This document shows positions 27,259 through 36,242 of a stretch of DNA of 64,000 bases, piece after piece. Source of the stretch: Belliella kenyensis (GTDB lineage: Bacteria; Bacteroidota; Bacteroidia; Cytophagales; Cyclobacteriaceae). Made by a program: the position numbers and the translations under genes. The stretch is taken from NCBI RefSeq assembly GCF_022549675.1, contig NZ_JAKZGR010000012.1, positions 109,933 to 173,932 of the forward strand. Reading direction: 5' to 3'. The number at the start of each line of letters is the position of its first letter. Within the stretch, counting starts at the first letter, position 1. The notes under the pieces are model-generated. The model worked only from the letters and a program-made list of their open reading frames with translations, was not told where the DNA came from and did no database searches.

Positions 27259-28497
27259 TTAACTACTAAGAACTTTTTCCACTATCTTCCTTGCACTTCC
27301 TAGATTTTCTTTGACCAATTGACGCGAAGCTTCGCAGGTCTTTTCATACAACTCAGGATCTTCCAGTGCAGTGATTGTGGTATTCAATGCTTCCAGATCT
27401 GCTATAGTTCCACTTGCTCCATACTCTATACTTATACAAGCTTCGGGAAACTTTTTAGGCTTGCGAAGTTCGCCAAAAAGGACAGGAATACCAAAAGCCA
27501 GAGGCTCAAGAATATTGTGGAGTCCTTTTCCGAATGCACCACCTACATAAGCAATATAAGCATATTGATACAATGAGGAAAGCATTCCAATATTGTCAAT
27601 AAATAGCACATCCACATTTCTCAGAATAGGCGATTTAGAAGAAAACTTTGTAGACTGTAGGGTGATTTGATTCATCCACTTATCAATCTGTACTTGATCA
27701 ATGTCATGGGGAGCAATGATAAATTTATATCCTTGGGAACTATTGATCCATGGAATCCAAACATCCATATCAGCCTCCCATACAGAGCCTAACACAATGG
27801 TTCTAATGTTGTTACAAAATAATTCCACTTCCTCATATCGAGTGGGTGATGAACTAATCTGATTTACCCGATCAAACCTCGTATCTCCTACATGTGTGCA
27901 TGAGCTGATGTTTATCTGATGAAGCAAATCTATGCTTCTCTCATTTTGGGTAAAAATATGATCAAACGATTGTAAAATTTTTCTAAAAAACCCTCCGAAC
28001 ACTTGAAAATATACTTGATCTTCTCGCATCGCTGCTGAAAATAGGTAAAGTGGTATTTGCTGTCTTTTTGCTTCAAAGATATAATTAGCCCAAAGATCAT
28101 ATTTTACAAAAAAAGCATATTTCGGTTTCAACTCACTTAAAAACTCTCTTGCATTTTTTGGTGTATCGATGGGTAAATACAATAACAAGTCAGCCTCTCC
28201 TTTGTTTTTGCGCTTCACATGCTCATATCCAGAAGGACTGAAAAACGAAACTGCAATTTTCACTTCTGGCTTCTTCTTTTTGAAATGTAAAATGACTGGT
28301 CGAGACTGCTCATACTCGCCTAATGAAGCTACATGAAACCAAGCCACATCTTCCTTAAATTTGGATTTGAATTCTTGAATATGATCCAGTACTTCTTTTC
28401 TTCCTTGTACAAATTGCTTGATCTTAGGTCTGCTATTTTGAAGCAATTTTACTAGGATCGAAAACAAAAACATGGAAAAGTTATAGATGATTTTCAT
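27259..28497 (-). CDS. waaA: 3-deoxy-D-manno-octulosonic acid transferase
   Basis: The protein is about 412 residues from the ATG at 28497, which gives the usual N-terminal membrane anchor (MKIIYNFSMFLFSILVKLLQ). It transfers Kdo to lipid A precursors on the inner face of the cytoplasmic membrane. Family marks are WFHVASLGEYEQSRP (the catalytic glutamate region), VKYDLWANYIFEA, GDTRFDR and GGAFGKGLHNILEPLAFGIPVLFG. It shows the organism makes Kdo-containing lipopolysaccharide. A terminator separates it from the peroxiredoxin gene. Confidence 0.93.
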   Translation of the reverse strand: MKIIYNFSMFLFSILVKLLQNSRPKIKQFVQGRKEVLDHIQEFKSKFKEDVAWFHVASLGEYEQSRPVILHFKKKKPEVKIAVSFFSPSGYEHVKRKNKGEADLLLYLPIDTPKNAREFLSELKPKYAFFVKYDLWANYIFEAKRQQIPLYLFSAAMREDQVYFQVFGGFFRKILQSFDHIFTQNERSIDLLHQINISSCTHVGDTRFDRVNQISSSPTRYEEVELFCNNIRTIVLGSVWEADMDVWIPWINSSQGYKFIIAPHDIDQVQIDKWMNQITLQSTKFSSKSPILRNVDVLFIDNIGMLSSLYQYAYIAYVGGAFGKGLHNILEPLAFGIPVLFGELRKPKKFPEACISIEYGASGTIADLEALNTTITALEDPELYEKTCEASRQLVKENLGSARKIVEKVLSS

Positions 28498-28577
28498 GTG
28501 GTAAAAGTTGGTTTTGAGGTTCGATTTCGGTTTGTGAGAAACTTTAAGCAAGAAATGAAAATATTTTTAAATGAAAA

Positions 28578-28603
28578 AGCCTCGATTGTTATGAATCGAG
28601 GCT
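28578..28603 (-). terminator. Terminator after the peroxiredoxin gene
   Basis: The 10-bp perfect stem agcctcgatt (28578-28587) / aatcgaggct (28594-28603) is followed by U-rich sequence on the minus strand. Confidence 0.85.
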
Positions 28604-28627
28604 AATTTCAATTTTTATCAAAATAAA

Positions 28628-29257
28628 TTAGTTTTTGCTCAAATAAGCAGAAACTCCTTCTTTAGTTGCGGTCATTGCTTCTTTTCCTTCTTCCCAGTTT
28701 GCAGGACAAACTTCTCCGAACTTCTCTACGTGCTGAAGTGCATCTACAAGTCTAATCATCTCGTCAATATTTCTTCCTAATGGAAGGTCGTTGATAGTCT
28801 CTTGTCTTACGACACCATTCTTGTCGATCAAGAACGTACCTCTGAATGCGACAGGTGCACCTTCAAATTTCAACTCTCCTTCCTCGTTGTAGTTCCACTC
28901 TCCAGCAAGTACTCCGAAATTGTGAGCGATAGTCTTTGCTGTATCTGCTACTAGTGGATAAGTGACGCCTTCGATACCGCCTTGTGACTTCGGAGTGCCC
29001 AACCATGCAAGGTGAGTCTCTTCGGTGTCTGTAGAAGCTCCAACTACTGCTACGCCCCTTTTCTCAAACTCAGCCAATTTCTCTTGAAATGCCAAAATTT
29101 CTGTTGGACACACGAATGTAAAGTCTTTTGGATAGAAGAAGAATACCACTTCTTTGTTGCCAATGTACTGCTCTAGAGAGAAGTTTTCAACGATTTCCTC
29201 TCCGTTGATTACTGCAGCTGTACTGAATATAGGTGCTTTTTTTCCTACTAATGACAT
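28628..29257 (-). CDS. 2-Cys peroxiredoxin (AhpC/Prx1 type)
   Basis: The protein has 209 residues from the ATG at 29257 (MSLVGKKAPIF); a longer frame upstream is not coding. It reduces hydrogen peroxide and organic peroxides. The peroxidatic cysteine lies in FYPKDFTFVCPTEI near residue 50. The resolving cysteine is in GEVCPANW near the C-terminus, so it is a typical 2-Cys enzyme. It starts 16 bases behind the stop of the Fur/PerR-like regulator gene and is most likely co-transcribed with it. Confidence 0.94.
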   Translation of the reverse strand: MSLVGKKAPIFSTAAVINGEEIVENFSLEQYIGNKEVVFFFYPKDFTFVCPTEILAFQEKLAEFEKRGVAVVGASTDTEETHLAWLGTPKSQGGIEGVTYPLVADTAKTIAHNFGVLAGEWNYNEEGELKFEGAPVAFRGTFLIDKNGVVRQETINDLPLGRNIDEMIRLVDALQHVEKFGEVCPANWEEGKEAMTATKEGVSAYLSKN

Positions 29258-29273
29258 GTTTTTTGTGTTTTTA

Positions 29274-29702
29274 TTAGTTAATAGTTTTTTCTCTTTTGTG
29301 ACCCTTGAATACCACATTGATCTCATCTATCTCATACCCGTCAAAATCATTGGATTCAATGAAGTCTTGCAATAACTTTTCAAGCTTTTCATTCTCATAA
29401 TCTCTGATCTCATGGGAGGTTTTGCAATATAGGTGGCTATGAGCATCAAGTTTGGAGTCAAATCTCATTACTCCATTTTGGTCTATTGTCTTTCTTAACA
29501 ACCCAGCCTGCACAAAGCTATCTAATGTCTTGTAGACTGTAGCTATCGAAATGGAAGGATTGCTGCCTTTGATCTCTTCATAAACTTGCTCTGCAGAAGG
29601 ATGAGATTCTGACTTTGTCAATGCAAGAAATATCACCATGCGCTGATGTGTGAATTTCAATCCACAATTGGTAATCTTCTCTTTGATTAAAGCAAGGTTC
29701 AT
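29274..29702 (-). CDS. Fur family regulator, PerR-like, without CxxC zinc motifs
   Basis: The 142-residue Fur-family repressor has a winged helix at about residues 15-85 (FTHQRMVIFLALTKSESHPSAEQVY; SIATVYKTLDSFVQAGLL) and a metal-binding dimerisation half. Likely regulatory metal ligands are H34, H88 and H90 (in HSHLYC). The usual structural-zinc cysteines are missing: only C93 is present where CxxC is expected, and there is no second CxxC at the C-terminus. Lying ahead of a peroxiredoxin gene, it is best read as PerR-like. A 16-base palindrome sits in its leader. Confidence 0.88.
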   Translation of the reverse strand: MNLALIKEKITNCGLKFTHQRMVIFLALTKSESHPSAEQVYEEIKGSNPSISIATVYKTLDSFVQAGLLRKTIDQNGVMRFDSKLDAHSHLYCKTSHEIRDYENEKLEKLLQDFIESNDFDGYEIDEINVVFKGHKREKTIN

Positions 29703-29718
29703 TAAAATATTTTCAATT

Positions 29719-29734
29719 AATAATAATTATTATT
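29719..29734. promoter_or_regulatory. Palindrome in the Fur-family gene leader, candidate Fur/PerR box
   Basis: The 16-base perfect palindrome aataataattattatt lies between the promoter at 29749-29779 and the start codon at 29702. It resembles the alternating A/T repeats bound by PerR and Fur. Its location fits autorepression of the regulator-peroxiredoxin operon. Palindromes are easier to find in AT-rich DNA, so this is moderate evidence. Confidence 0.5.
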
Positions 29735-29748
29735 TACGAATTATTACA

Positions 29749-29779
29749 CAAAGATAGTAATTATTGAAAAATGAACAAA
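29749..29779 (-). promoter_or_regulatory. Bacteroidota-type promoter of the Fur-family gene
   Basis: On the minus strand TTTG is followed after 19 bases by TATCTTTG. This is an exact match to the phylum's -33/-7 pattern (TTTG, N19, TAnnTTTG). Transcription would start near 29743, about 40 bases ahead of the gene. Confidence 0.75.
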
Positions 29780-30016
29780 AAAATCGCCATACATTATTTG
29801 GTAGCAATCGAACACTCTATAAAAACTGATTCAAAATATGGCATTTTAAGCTCATTACCACGCTTGAATTTGGCTGAAATAGAGAATATACAAAATTATA
29901 TTTGCTGCTATTTTTTCACAAAGGTTGATTTTTGATTGGGTCGGTTTGAATTAGTGTTTAATTTTTTCCTAACTTGTACCTTACTTTCACAACAAGCAAT
30001 AAATTTTGAAGATTCG

Positions 30017-30502
30017 ATGGTAAAAGTTTTATTCGTATGTCTTGGCAATATTTGCAGATCTCCTTTAGCAGAGGCTATTTTTGAGCATAAAGTCAAAGCA
30101 CAAAACCTTCATCATCTATTCAAAAGTGACAGTTGTGGAACTTCCGATTACCATATCGGAGAGCTTCCTGATGAGAGAACTATCAAATGCGCCAATCAAA
30201 GGAATATTGATATTAATCACAGAGGCAGACAGATCAATAGGGTAGATATCCGAGAGTTTGATTACATTTTGGCCATGGATAAGTCTAACAAAGTGAATGT
30301 AGAAAAACTTATCAACCGCAATGGACTAAATCACGATCAGTTGCATTTGATTCGAGAGTTTCAATCTTCATCAGACTCACTAGAAGTACCAGACCCTTAT
30401 TATGGAGGCATGGAAGCCTTCGAAGAAGTATATGAAATTCTAGACGATGCAATCAATCATTTTTTAGAATTTTTGAAACAAGAGCATCAAGTACATGCTT
30501 GA
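30017..30502 (+). CDS. Low-molecular-weight protein tyrosine phosphatase
   Basis: The protein has 161 residues from the ATG at 30017, which puts the P-loop at the N-terminus as usual. The active site C8-x5-R14 is in VCLGNICRSP and the general acid is in VPDPYYGG near residue 127. It removes phosphate from protein tyrosines or small phosphoesters in the cytoplasm. It is monocistronic and converges with the aspartate kinase gene. Confidence 0.93.
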   Translation: MVKVLFVCLGNICRSPLAEAIFEHKVKAQNLHHLFKSDSCGTSDYHIGELPDERTIKCANQRNIDINHRGRQINRVDIREFDYILAMDKSNKVNVEKLINRNGLNHDQLHLIREFQSSSDSLEVPDPYYGGMEAFEEVYEILDDAINHFLEFLKQEHQVHA

Positions 30503-30533
30503 TTTTTAAAAACTGCACAAATCTACCTTTTTA

Positions 30534-31808
30534 TTAGTTTGTCGATAGCTTATATGCCACTTGAAAGCTATATCGAGTGATTTGCTCTAGCATCACTACC
30601 TTGTCTCGGACCATACGTTTTATCATCTTTTGATTAGGATTTTTGATTGTGATAAGAAAAAGATTTTTGTTGTACTTGATTTGAAATCGATCACTTAAGC
30701 TATCCAAAAGCCTATCCAATTTGAAAATATCATCATCTATCACTATCGAGATACTAATTCCAGAAACTTGCAAAAGATTAACTTTCAACTTCAAAAATTC
30801 CAGCTTTTCGTAAACTGAGTGAATATGAGATTCATTGATAAATGTAAAATCAGTCACTTTGAAAGTAACCAATACTTGATTTTCTTTCATGACAATACAC
30901 GGGACGGTATTAGGCTCATTGACTTTATGAATTTTTGTCCCTGAAGCTTCAGGCTTGACAAAAGACTTTACATAAAGTGGGATATGCTTGTTGGCTAGAG
31001 GTTTTATAGTCTTTGGATGAATAACAGAAGCACCATAGTACGTCAACTCAGCTGCTTCATGATAATCTAGCTCTTCAAACTTCCGGGTATTTTTGAACTT
31101 CTTTGGATCCGCATTCAAAACTCCCGCGACATCTTTCCAAATTGTCACAGAATCAGCATCTAAACAGGAAGCGATTATGGCTGCGCTGAAATCAGAACCC
31201 TCTCTGCCTAATGTAGTACTTTTACCCGACTCATCACTTCCAATAAACCCCTGTGTCACCACAAGTTTCTCTTGGATCCATGGCAATAGCACTTCATTTA
31301 CTTTATCCTGAGTATGATTCCAAGACACCTTCGCAAATCTAAAATCTGAGTTAGTTTTGATTACCTTCCTCGCATCAATCCATATGGAAGATACTTGTCT
31401 GTACTCAATATATGCTTGCAGGATTAGTGATGAGGCCAGCTCTCCATATACAATCACTTGATCGTAGTACTCATCGTAGTTCAGACTGCTGAGCTCATTC
31501 TTGAGTTGCCCTTCTAGGGAGTCAAACAGAGAATCTAGACGCAGAAACACATCATGATCTCTTGGAAAGAGAGATTCACAGATGGTCATATGATGCGATC
31601 TCAAAATAGAACATTTCAAAGAATAAGCATCGTTGTTAAATTTGGCTTGCAGGATTTCTTCGAGGGCGTTTGTAGTCTTCCCTATTGCTGAGACCACCAA
31701 AACCATTGGATTTCGCAATCGTTTGAATAAAATATTGAAAAGGTTTTTAATAGAATCAGCATCTTTTACAGAAGCACCACCAAATTTGAAAACAATTGCT
31801 TTTGACAT
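30534..31808 (-). CDS. Aspartate kinase
   Basis: This 424-residue monofunctional enzyme phosphorylates aspartate at the head of the lysine, threonine and methionine pathway. The N-terminal kinase signature [11 protein letters not shown] is at residues 6-16. The substrate-binding segment [13 protein letters not shown] is near 195-210, and [14 protein letters not shown] near 225-240. The C-terminal regulatory part (about 310-424) is a divergent ACT-like region. It is not fused to homoserine dehydrogenase. It is divergent from fbp. Confidence 0.92.
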   Translation of the reverse strand: MSKAIVFKFGGASVKDADSIKNLFNILFKRLRNPMVLVVSAIGKTTNALEEILQAKFNNDAYSLKCSILRSHHMTICESLFPRDHDVFLRLDSLFDSLEGQLKNELSSLNYDEYYDQVIVYGELASSLILQAYIEYRQVSSIWIDARKVIKTNSDFRFAKVSWNHTQDKVNEVLLPWIQEKLVVTQGFIGSDESGKSTTLGREGSDFSAAIIASCLDADSVTIWKDVAGVLNADPKKFKNTRKFEELDYHEAAELTYYGASVIHPKTIKPLANKHIPLYVKSFVKPEASGTKIHKVNEPNTVPCIVMKENQVLVTFKVTDFTFINESHIHSVYEKLEFLKLKVNLLQVSGISISIVIDDDIFKLDRLLDSLSDRFQIKYNKNLFLITIKNPNQKMIKRMVRDKVVMLEQITRYSFQVAYKLSTN

Positions 31809-31865
31809 CAGAATTTATTTGTAATTTCAAGGAATCAATCAACAATACTTGTACTTTTCCAAGAC

Positions 31866-32906
31866 ATGAAAATAAAACCCTACATTCCAAATGACACCTC
31901 CCTTGCCTACTCAGTGGGAGTAACCTTAGACCGGTTTATCAAGAAGAAACAAGATGATTTTCCATTTGCCTCAGGTGAATTATCTCAATTGCTAAGAGAC
32001 ATTGCACTTGCAGCAAAGATAGTGAATAGAGAAACCAATCGTGCAGGATTAGCTAACATTGGCGGAGCCTTTGGTCACACCAATGTACAGGGCGAAGAGC
32101 AGCAAAAACTAGATGTGATCGCTAACATTCGATTTACCAGAGCGCTTACCAAAGGCGGAGAGGTCTGTGCCATAGTATCTGAAGAAGATGATGAAGTGAT
32201 TGATTTACAAAACAGCTCCGGCAAATACGTAGTGGCTATCGATCCCCTAGATGGCTCATCAAATATTGATGTGAATATTTCCATAGGAACTATCTTCTCT
32301 ATCTACAGAAGAGTCACGCCAGTGGGTAGTCCCATACAGCTAGAAGACATCATGCAGCCTGGCAATCAGCAAGTCGCTGCTGGATATGTCCTCTATGGCT
32401 CATCCACTATGCTCGTGTACACTACTGGATGCGGCGTCAATGGCTTCACCTATGAGCAATCCCTAGGAGAATTCTTCCTTTCTCACCCTGATATGAAAGC
32501 ACCACTTAGTGGAAACATTTACAGTATCAATGAAGGCGTTTCCAATACATTTAGCCAAGGATTAAGTGACTATATCACTTACTGCAAGTCTAAAAACTAT
32601 AGTGCTAGATACATTGGTAGCTTGGTGGCTGATTTTCATAGAAACTTGTTGAAAGGAGGAATATACATCTATCCAGAAACCAAAAAGAACCCAAAAGGAA
32701 AGCTCAGACTGCTTTACGAAGCAAATGCCTTAGCTTTCATTGCAGAACAGGCTGGCGCTGATGCTACTGATGGGATACAGAGAATTTTGGACATTCAACC
32801 CACCTCATTACACCAAAGAACTCCTCTCTATATCGGTTCTAAGAGTATGGTAGATGAAGCACTAAGCTTCATTTCAAAAAAATCATCCGTTCAAGAAAAT
32901 CACTAA
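31866..32906 (+). CDS. fbp: Class 1 fructose-1,6-bisphosphatase
   Basis: This 346-residue gluconeogenic enzyme removes the 1-phosphate from fructose-1,6-bisphosphate. The metal site [12 protein letters not shown] lies near residues 126-137, preceded by VSEEDDE. The sugar-phosphate-binding [22 protein letters not shown] is at about 255-276. All parts of the family are present. It lies divergent to aspartate kinase across a 57-base gap that must hold both promoters. Confidence 0.96.
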   Translation: MKIKPYIPNDTSLAYSVGVTLDRFIKKKQDDFPFASGELSQLLRDIALAAKIVNRETNRAGLANIGGAFGHTNVQGEEQQKLDVIANIRFTRALTKGGEVCAIVSEEDDEVIDLQNSSGKYVVAIDPLDGSSNIDVNISIGTIFSIYRRVTPVGSPIQLEDIMQPGNQQVAAGYVLYGSSTMLVYTTGCGVNGFTYEQSLGEFFLSHPDMKAPLSGNIYSINEGVSNTFSQGLSDYITYCKSKNYSARYIGSLVADFHRNLLKGGIYIYPETKKNPKGKLRLLYEANALAFIAEQAGADATDGIQRILDIQPTSLHQRTPLYIGSKSMVDEALSFISKKSSVQENH

Positions 32907-32908
32907 AA

Positions 32909-33211
32909 TCAAGAAGAGAACCTCCTTCTAAGCTCAATTTTGAGTTTTTGTCTTTCGATGATTGCTAGGCACAAGTCTTCTGCCACTCGTTCGGGCATGG
33001 ATTCATGAAGAATGCTTTTGAGGAGGTTTTCTCCTATATCTATTCTATAACAGATCTGCAACAAACGACCAAAATCCTTATCCAGCAAAAATCGAATATG
33101 AGGTCTGAGCCATTCCAATAAGGATTGTTCATTACCAATATCCTCTTTCAATTCCAAGCCAAAATCTTTCCCTATCAACTTGGAAGCATTTATAATCAGA
33201 TCATTACCCAT
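32909..33211 (-). CDS. Small conserved-looking protein of unknown function
   Basis: The 100-residue soluble, helical protein has no recognised domain. The text LLEWLRPHIRFLLDKDFGRLLQICYRIDIGE is reminiscent of small Cytophagales proteins of unknown role. It ends two bases from the fbp stop, convergent with fbp. A bidirectional terminator lies behind its start, between it and the DUF5606 gene. Confidence 0.65.
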   Translation of the reverse strand: MGNDLIINASKLIGKDFGLELKEDIGNEQSLLEWLRPHIRFLLDKDFGRLLQICYRIDIGENLLKSILHESMPERVAEDLCLAIIERQKLKIELRRRFSS

Positions 33212-33305
33212 ATCTCAAAGCCCAAAACCCGTAGGATTGTACATAATCACGAGTCATACATTTGTAAAAACCACTAATTTCATCAGAGGAAGTTTGTATT
33301 ACAAA

Positions 33306-33334
33306 AAAACTCGCAGGTTTGAACTGCGAGTTTT
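33306..33334 (-). terminator. Terminator after the DUF5606 gene
   Basis: The 11-bp perfect stem aaaactcgcag (33306-33316) / ctgcgagtttt (33324-33334) has a 7-base loop. Its flanking A and T make it potentially bidirectional. Confidence 0.85.
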
Positions 33335-33340
33335 ATGTTT

Positions 33341-33781
33341 TTAATCTTCTGATTTTTCTTCTTCCTCCTCGACATCGTTATTGCCTTCTTCAAGAACTTC
33401 TGGAGCGTGCTTTCTGATGATCTTATACCAGCTTACAAGCTTTTTTATATCTGATGGATAGACCTTATCTTCATCATAATCAGGCAAAACATGTTTCAAA
33501 AACGCCTTTAGTTCATCTGCATCAGCTGTACTGTCTAAGCCCAAGTCACCTCCAAACTCTGACTCGATTTTTATCAAAATCTCCTCAAGTGGTGAAGCTC
33601 CTTCTTCTGTCATGGTGTACATAGAAATCTCGCTGAGAACTGACACGCGTTGGTTTGCACCTACGACAAGTTTGCCTTTCTTCTCATCCATAGATTCCAA
33701 AATCACTCCACTCCTAGTTGGTTTAAGAATTTTATAAAGTCCTGGCTTCCCAGATACTGTAGCTATTTCATTAAATTTCAT
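33341..33781 (-). CDS. DUF5606 protein
   Basis: The 146-residue protein matches DUF5606, a family found almost only in Bacteroidota. Visible are KFNEIATVSGKPGLYKILKPTRSGVILESMD at the N-terminus and a helical middle with LKAFLKHVLPDYDEDKVYPSDIKKLVSWY. The very acidic tail (EEEEEKSED) is typical. It is cytoplasmic and of unknown function. It is monocistronic with its own terminator. Confidence 0.88.
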   Translation of the reverse strand: MKFNEIATVSGKPGLYKILKPTRSGVILESMDEKKGKLVVGANQRVSVLSEISMYTMTEEGASPLEEILIKIESEFGGDLGLDSTADADELKAFLKHVLPDYDEDKVYPSDIKKLVSWYKIIRKHAPEVLEEGNNDVEEEEEKSED

Positions 33782-33947
33782 ATTATAATTATTTGTTTTC
33801 TCTCAAGTCACAGAACCAACTGAGGGTCCCAAGTATCTCAAGTAATTTATTTTTAAATTCTTCCTCAAGTATCAGCTAGTGTCCTTTCACTTGGGCATTT
33901 CACAATTGAGTTTGCAAATATATAGTTTCGATCCAAAAGCCCAATAC

Positions 33948-34556
33948 TTAGGATCTTTCCTGATAAAATTCTTCTACTTGTGTTTCTATAAACCCTGTAA
34001 GTTCTTCTTTACCCTTTGCGTTTTCAGCAGAAGTGACAAAATACAACGGAGCTTCTTCAAAAATCGCTTTGGATGCCTTGATGAATTTGGCTATGCTAGA
34101 CTGCGTCTTAGGCCAGGATTGTTTATCGGCTTTGGTGAAAACCAACACTATGGGAATGCCGTTCTCGCCACACCAAGTGATGAATTCTAAATCAATCTTT
34201 TGAGGCTCTAGACGGCTATCAATGAGTACAAAAAGCGCAACAAGATTTTCCCTATTGCTCAAGTAAGATTGAATCATACCTTCCCAATCTGCCTTTATGG
34301 ATTTACTTACTTTGGCAAAACCATATCCAGGAAGATCGACCATATACCATTTTTCATCTACCAAAAAATGATTGATCAACTGTGTTTTCCCCGGTCTCCC
34401 AGAAGTTTTAGCAAGGTTCTTATTGTTTGCAAGCATATTGATCAATGAGCTTTTGCCTACATTGGATCTTCCGATGAAAGCAAATTCTGGCTTGTCAGGA
34501 GACGGACACTTGGTATGGTCAGTGTTGCTGATTAAGAAAGTAGCTTTTTTGATCAT
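33948..34556 (-). CDS. engB: Ribosome biogenesis GTP-binding protein YihA/YsxC/EngB
   Basis: The protein has 202 residues from the ATG at 34556; a GTG five codons earlier is possible. This small GTPase is needed for large-subunit assembly. Visible are G1 GRSNVGKSS, G2 region TSGRPGKTQ, G3 DLPGYGFAKV, G4 FTKADK and G5 TSAE, in order. Length is normal. It is divergent from ubiE. Confidence 0.95.
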   Translation of the reverse strand: MIKKATFLISNTDHTKCPSPDKPEFAFIGRSNVGKSSLINMLANNKNLAKTSGRPGKTQLINHFLVDEKWYMVDLPGYGFAKVSKSIKADWEGMIQSYLSNRENLVALFVLIDSRLEPQKIDLEFITWCGENGIPIVLVFTKADKQSWPKTQSSIAKFIKASKAIFEEAPLYFVTSAENAKGKEELTGFIETQVEEFYQERS

Positions 34557-34736
34557 GGTGTTTTTTTTCACAAAGTTAAGGCTTTCTCATCAATAAAGTG
34601 ACCTACCGAGAGATACTTCATCTTTTTAAGCGAGTTTATGAGCCTATGGAGTGGTATGGTTTGGTATTATTCTCCAACATTTTTCCATTGCTCATGTTTA
34701 CTTAGTAATATTGCAAACTCATTAGATACAGCATAC

Positions 34737-35459
34737 ATGTCAGTAGTACCATACAAAGAAAAAGAATCAGGCAAGAAAGAGCAGGTTGCGGAGATGTTCA
34801 ACAATATCAGCAAGAAATATGACTTTCTAAATCATTTCTTGAGCCTGGGGATAGACATCACTTGGAGAAAAAAAGCTATCAAAATGCTTAAGGCAGATCA
34901 GCCAAAGCTAATATTAGACATAGCTACTGGCACAGGTGATTTTGCTATAGAGGCCTTGGCACTTAATCCTGACAAGATCATCGGTGTGGATATCTCAGCT
35001 GGTATGCTTGAGGAAGGGAAAAAGAAAATGAAAAAGCGAAAGCTTGACCATCTCATCGATTTACAAATGGGAGATTCAGAGAAGCTTTTGTTTGAGGATA
35101 ATAAGTTTGATGCTGTTATCGTTTCTTTTGGAGTTAGAAACTTTGAAAATCTCGAAAAAGGTCTAGCAGATATGTATCGGGTATTGAAACCTGGAGCAAA
35201 AACAGTAATTGTGGAATTCTCAAAACCAAAAAGATTCCCTATGAAGCAAGGATATAATTTTTACTTTAAATATATCCTTCCTCAGATCGGCAAACTTGTT
35301 TCTAAGGACAATTCGGCGTATACTTATCTTCCTGAATCTGTACAGGCATTCCCTGATGGAGATGATTTTCTCAAAGTTTTGAATAAAGTCGGCTTTAAAA
35401 ACACAAAATGCAAACCATTGACATTTGGAATCAGCTCAATTTATATAGGAGAAAAGTAA
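34737..35459 (+). CDS. ubiE: Demethylmenaquinone methyltransferase
   Basis: The protein has 240 residues from the ATG at 34737; the open frame upstream lacks the family's sequence. This SAM-dependent enzyme makes menaquinone, the only quinone in most Bacteroidota, so menG is an equally good name. Marks include FNNISKKYDFLNHFLSLGID, the SAM loop DIATGTGDFAI and VSFGVRNFENLEKGLADMYRVLKPG. Its 3' end overlaps the porT-like gene by 52 bases, a conserved neighbourhood in this phylum. Confidence 0.95.
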   Translation: MSVVPYKEKESGKKEQVAEMFNNISKKYDFLNHFLSLGIDITWRKKAIKMLKADQPKLILDIATGTGDFAIEALALNPDKIIGVDISAGMLEEGKKKMKKRKLDHLIDLQMGDSEKLLFEDNKFDAVIVSFGVRNFENLEKGLADMYRVLKPGAKTVIVEFSKPKRFPMKQGYNFYFKYILPQIGKLVSKDNSAYTYLPESVQAFPDGDDFLKVLNKVGFKNTKCKPLTFGISSIYIGEK

Positions 35460-36196
35460 TCTCTTTGTTTTTTTTATTTTTGCTCAGTAGTGGTTTTGCT
35501 ATGGGTCAAGCACGATTCAATGAAATCAGTAAGGCTGGTCAAGATGAAAAGCTAGTATCCTACGGATTTTTCCTTGGAGGACATACCAACTACTGGAGAT
35601 TAAAATATTCAGAAAGCTTTGCTGAACAACTTTTCAATGTAAATGAGCGAAGCGTTCAGAGCATTATGCCCTATTACTCTCCAGGCTTTTCGTTGGGTTT
35701 CTTGGTGGTATTTAGACTTCATGATCAAGTGAATTTTCTGATAACACCCAAAGTAGGTTTCTATGAATACCGTACAGACATCAACAGCTTCGTACCTGAC
35801 CCGGACCCCTATACCCAAGAAGAATCAAGTCTGTACACCACAAGCACTGTTATCAATGAATCGACGATGGTAGAAATTCCTATACTTTTCAAGTATAAGG
35901 CACAGAGATTCAACAACTCAAGGATGTTTTTTACAGCTGGAGGATCGTTTATGTTTAGAACAAAAGATCAAGAAGAAGCAGATGTAGAAGACATCGGCAC
36001 ACTGGGCAGGGACTTTACCGTAGATTTAGGAATTGGTTTTGACATGTATTTTAAGTTTTTTAAATTTTCTCCTGAGGTGAGGTTTTCCCATGGACTACTG
36101 AACATGTACAGACCTGAAGCTACAGATCCAACTTACAGCTCTGCCATTGAATCTTTGCGTAGAAAAAGCATTACATTATACTTGAACTTTCAGTAA
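35408..36196 (+). CDS. porT: PorT-like outer membrane protein of the type IX secretion system
   Basis: The 262-residue outer-membrane beta-barrel protein has an N-terminal signal (about residues 17-34) and typical PorT text. This includes SYGFFLGGHTNYWRLKY, a central PKVGFYEYRTD and the barrel end SITLYLNFQ. It is an essential T9SS component, linked to the two T9SS cargo proteins in this window. The usual ubiE-porT order is present. The only in-frame ATG lies 52 bases inside ubiE; an AGGAG at about 35447 hints at a later non-ATG start, so the exact start is uncertain. Confidence 0.85.
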   Translation: MQTIDIWNQLNLYRRKVISLFFLFLLSSGFAMGQARFNEISKAGQDEKLVSYGFFLGGHTNYWRLKYSESFAEQLFNVNERSVQSIMPYYSPGFSLGFLVVFRLHDQVNFLITPKVGFYEYRTDINSFVPDPDPYTQEESSLYTTSTVINESTMVEIPILFKYKAQRFNNSRMFFTAGGSFMFRTKDQEEADVEDIGTLGRDFTVDLGIGFDMYFKFFKFSPEVRFSHGLLNMYRPEATDPTYSSAIESLRRKSITLYLNFQ

Positions 36197-36242
36197 AAGC
36201 ACCTATTTTCAAGAATCCAATCGCTGCTAAAACCGAAATCAA

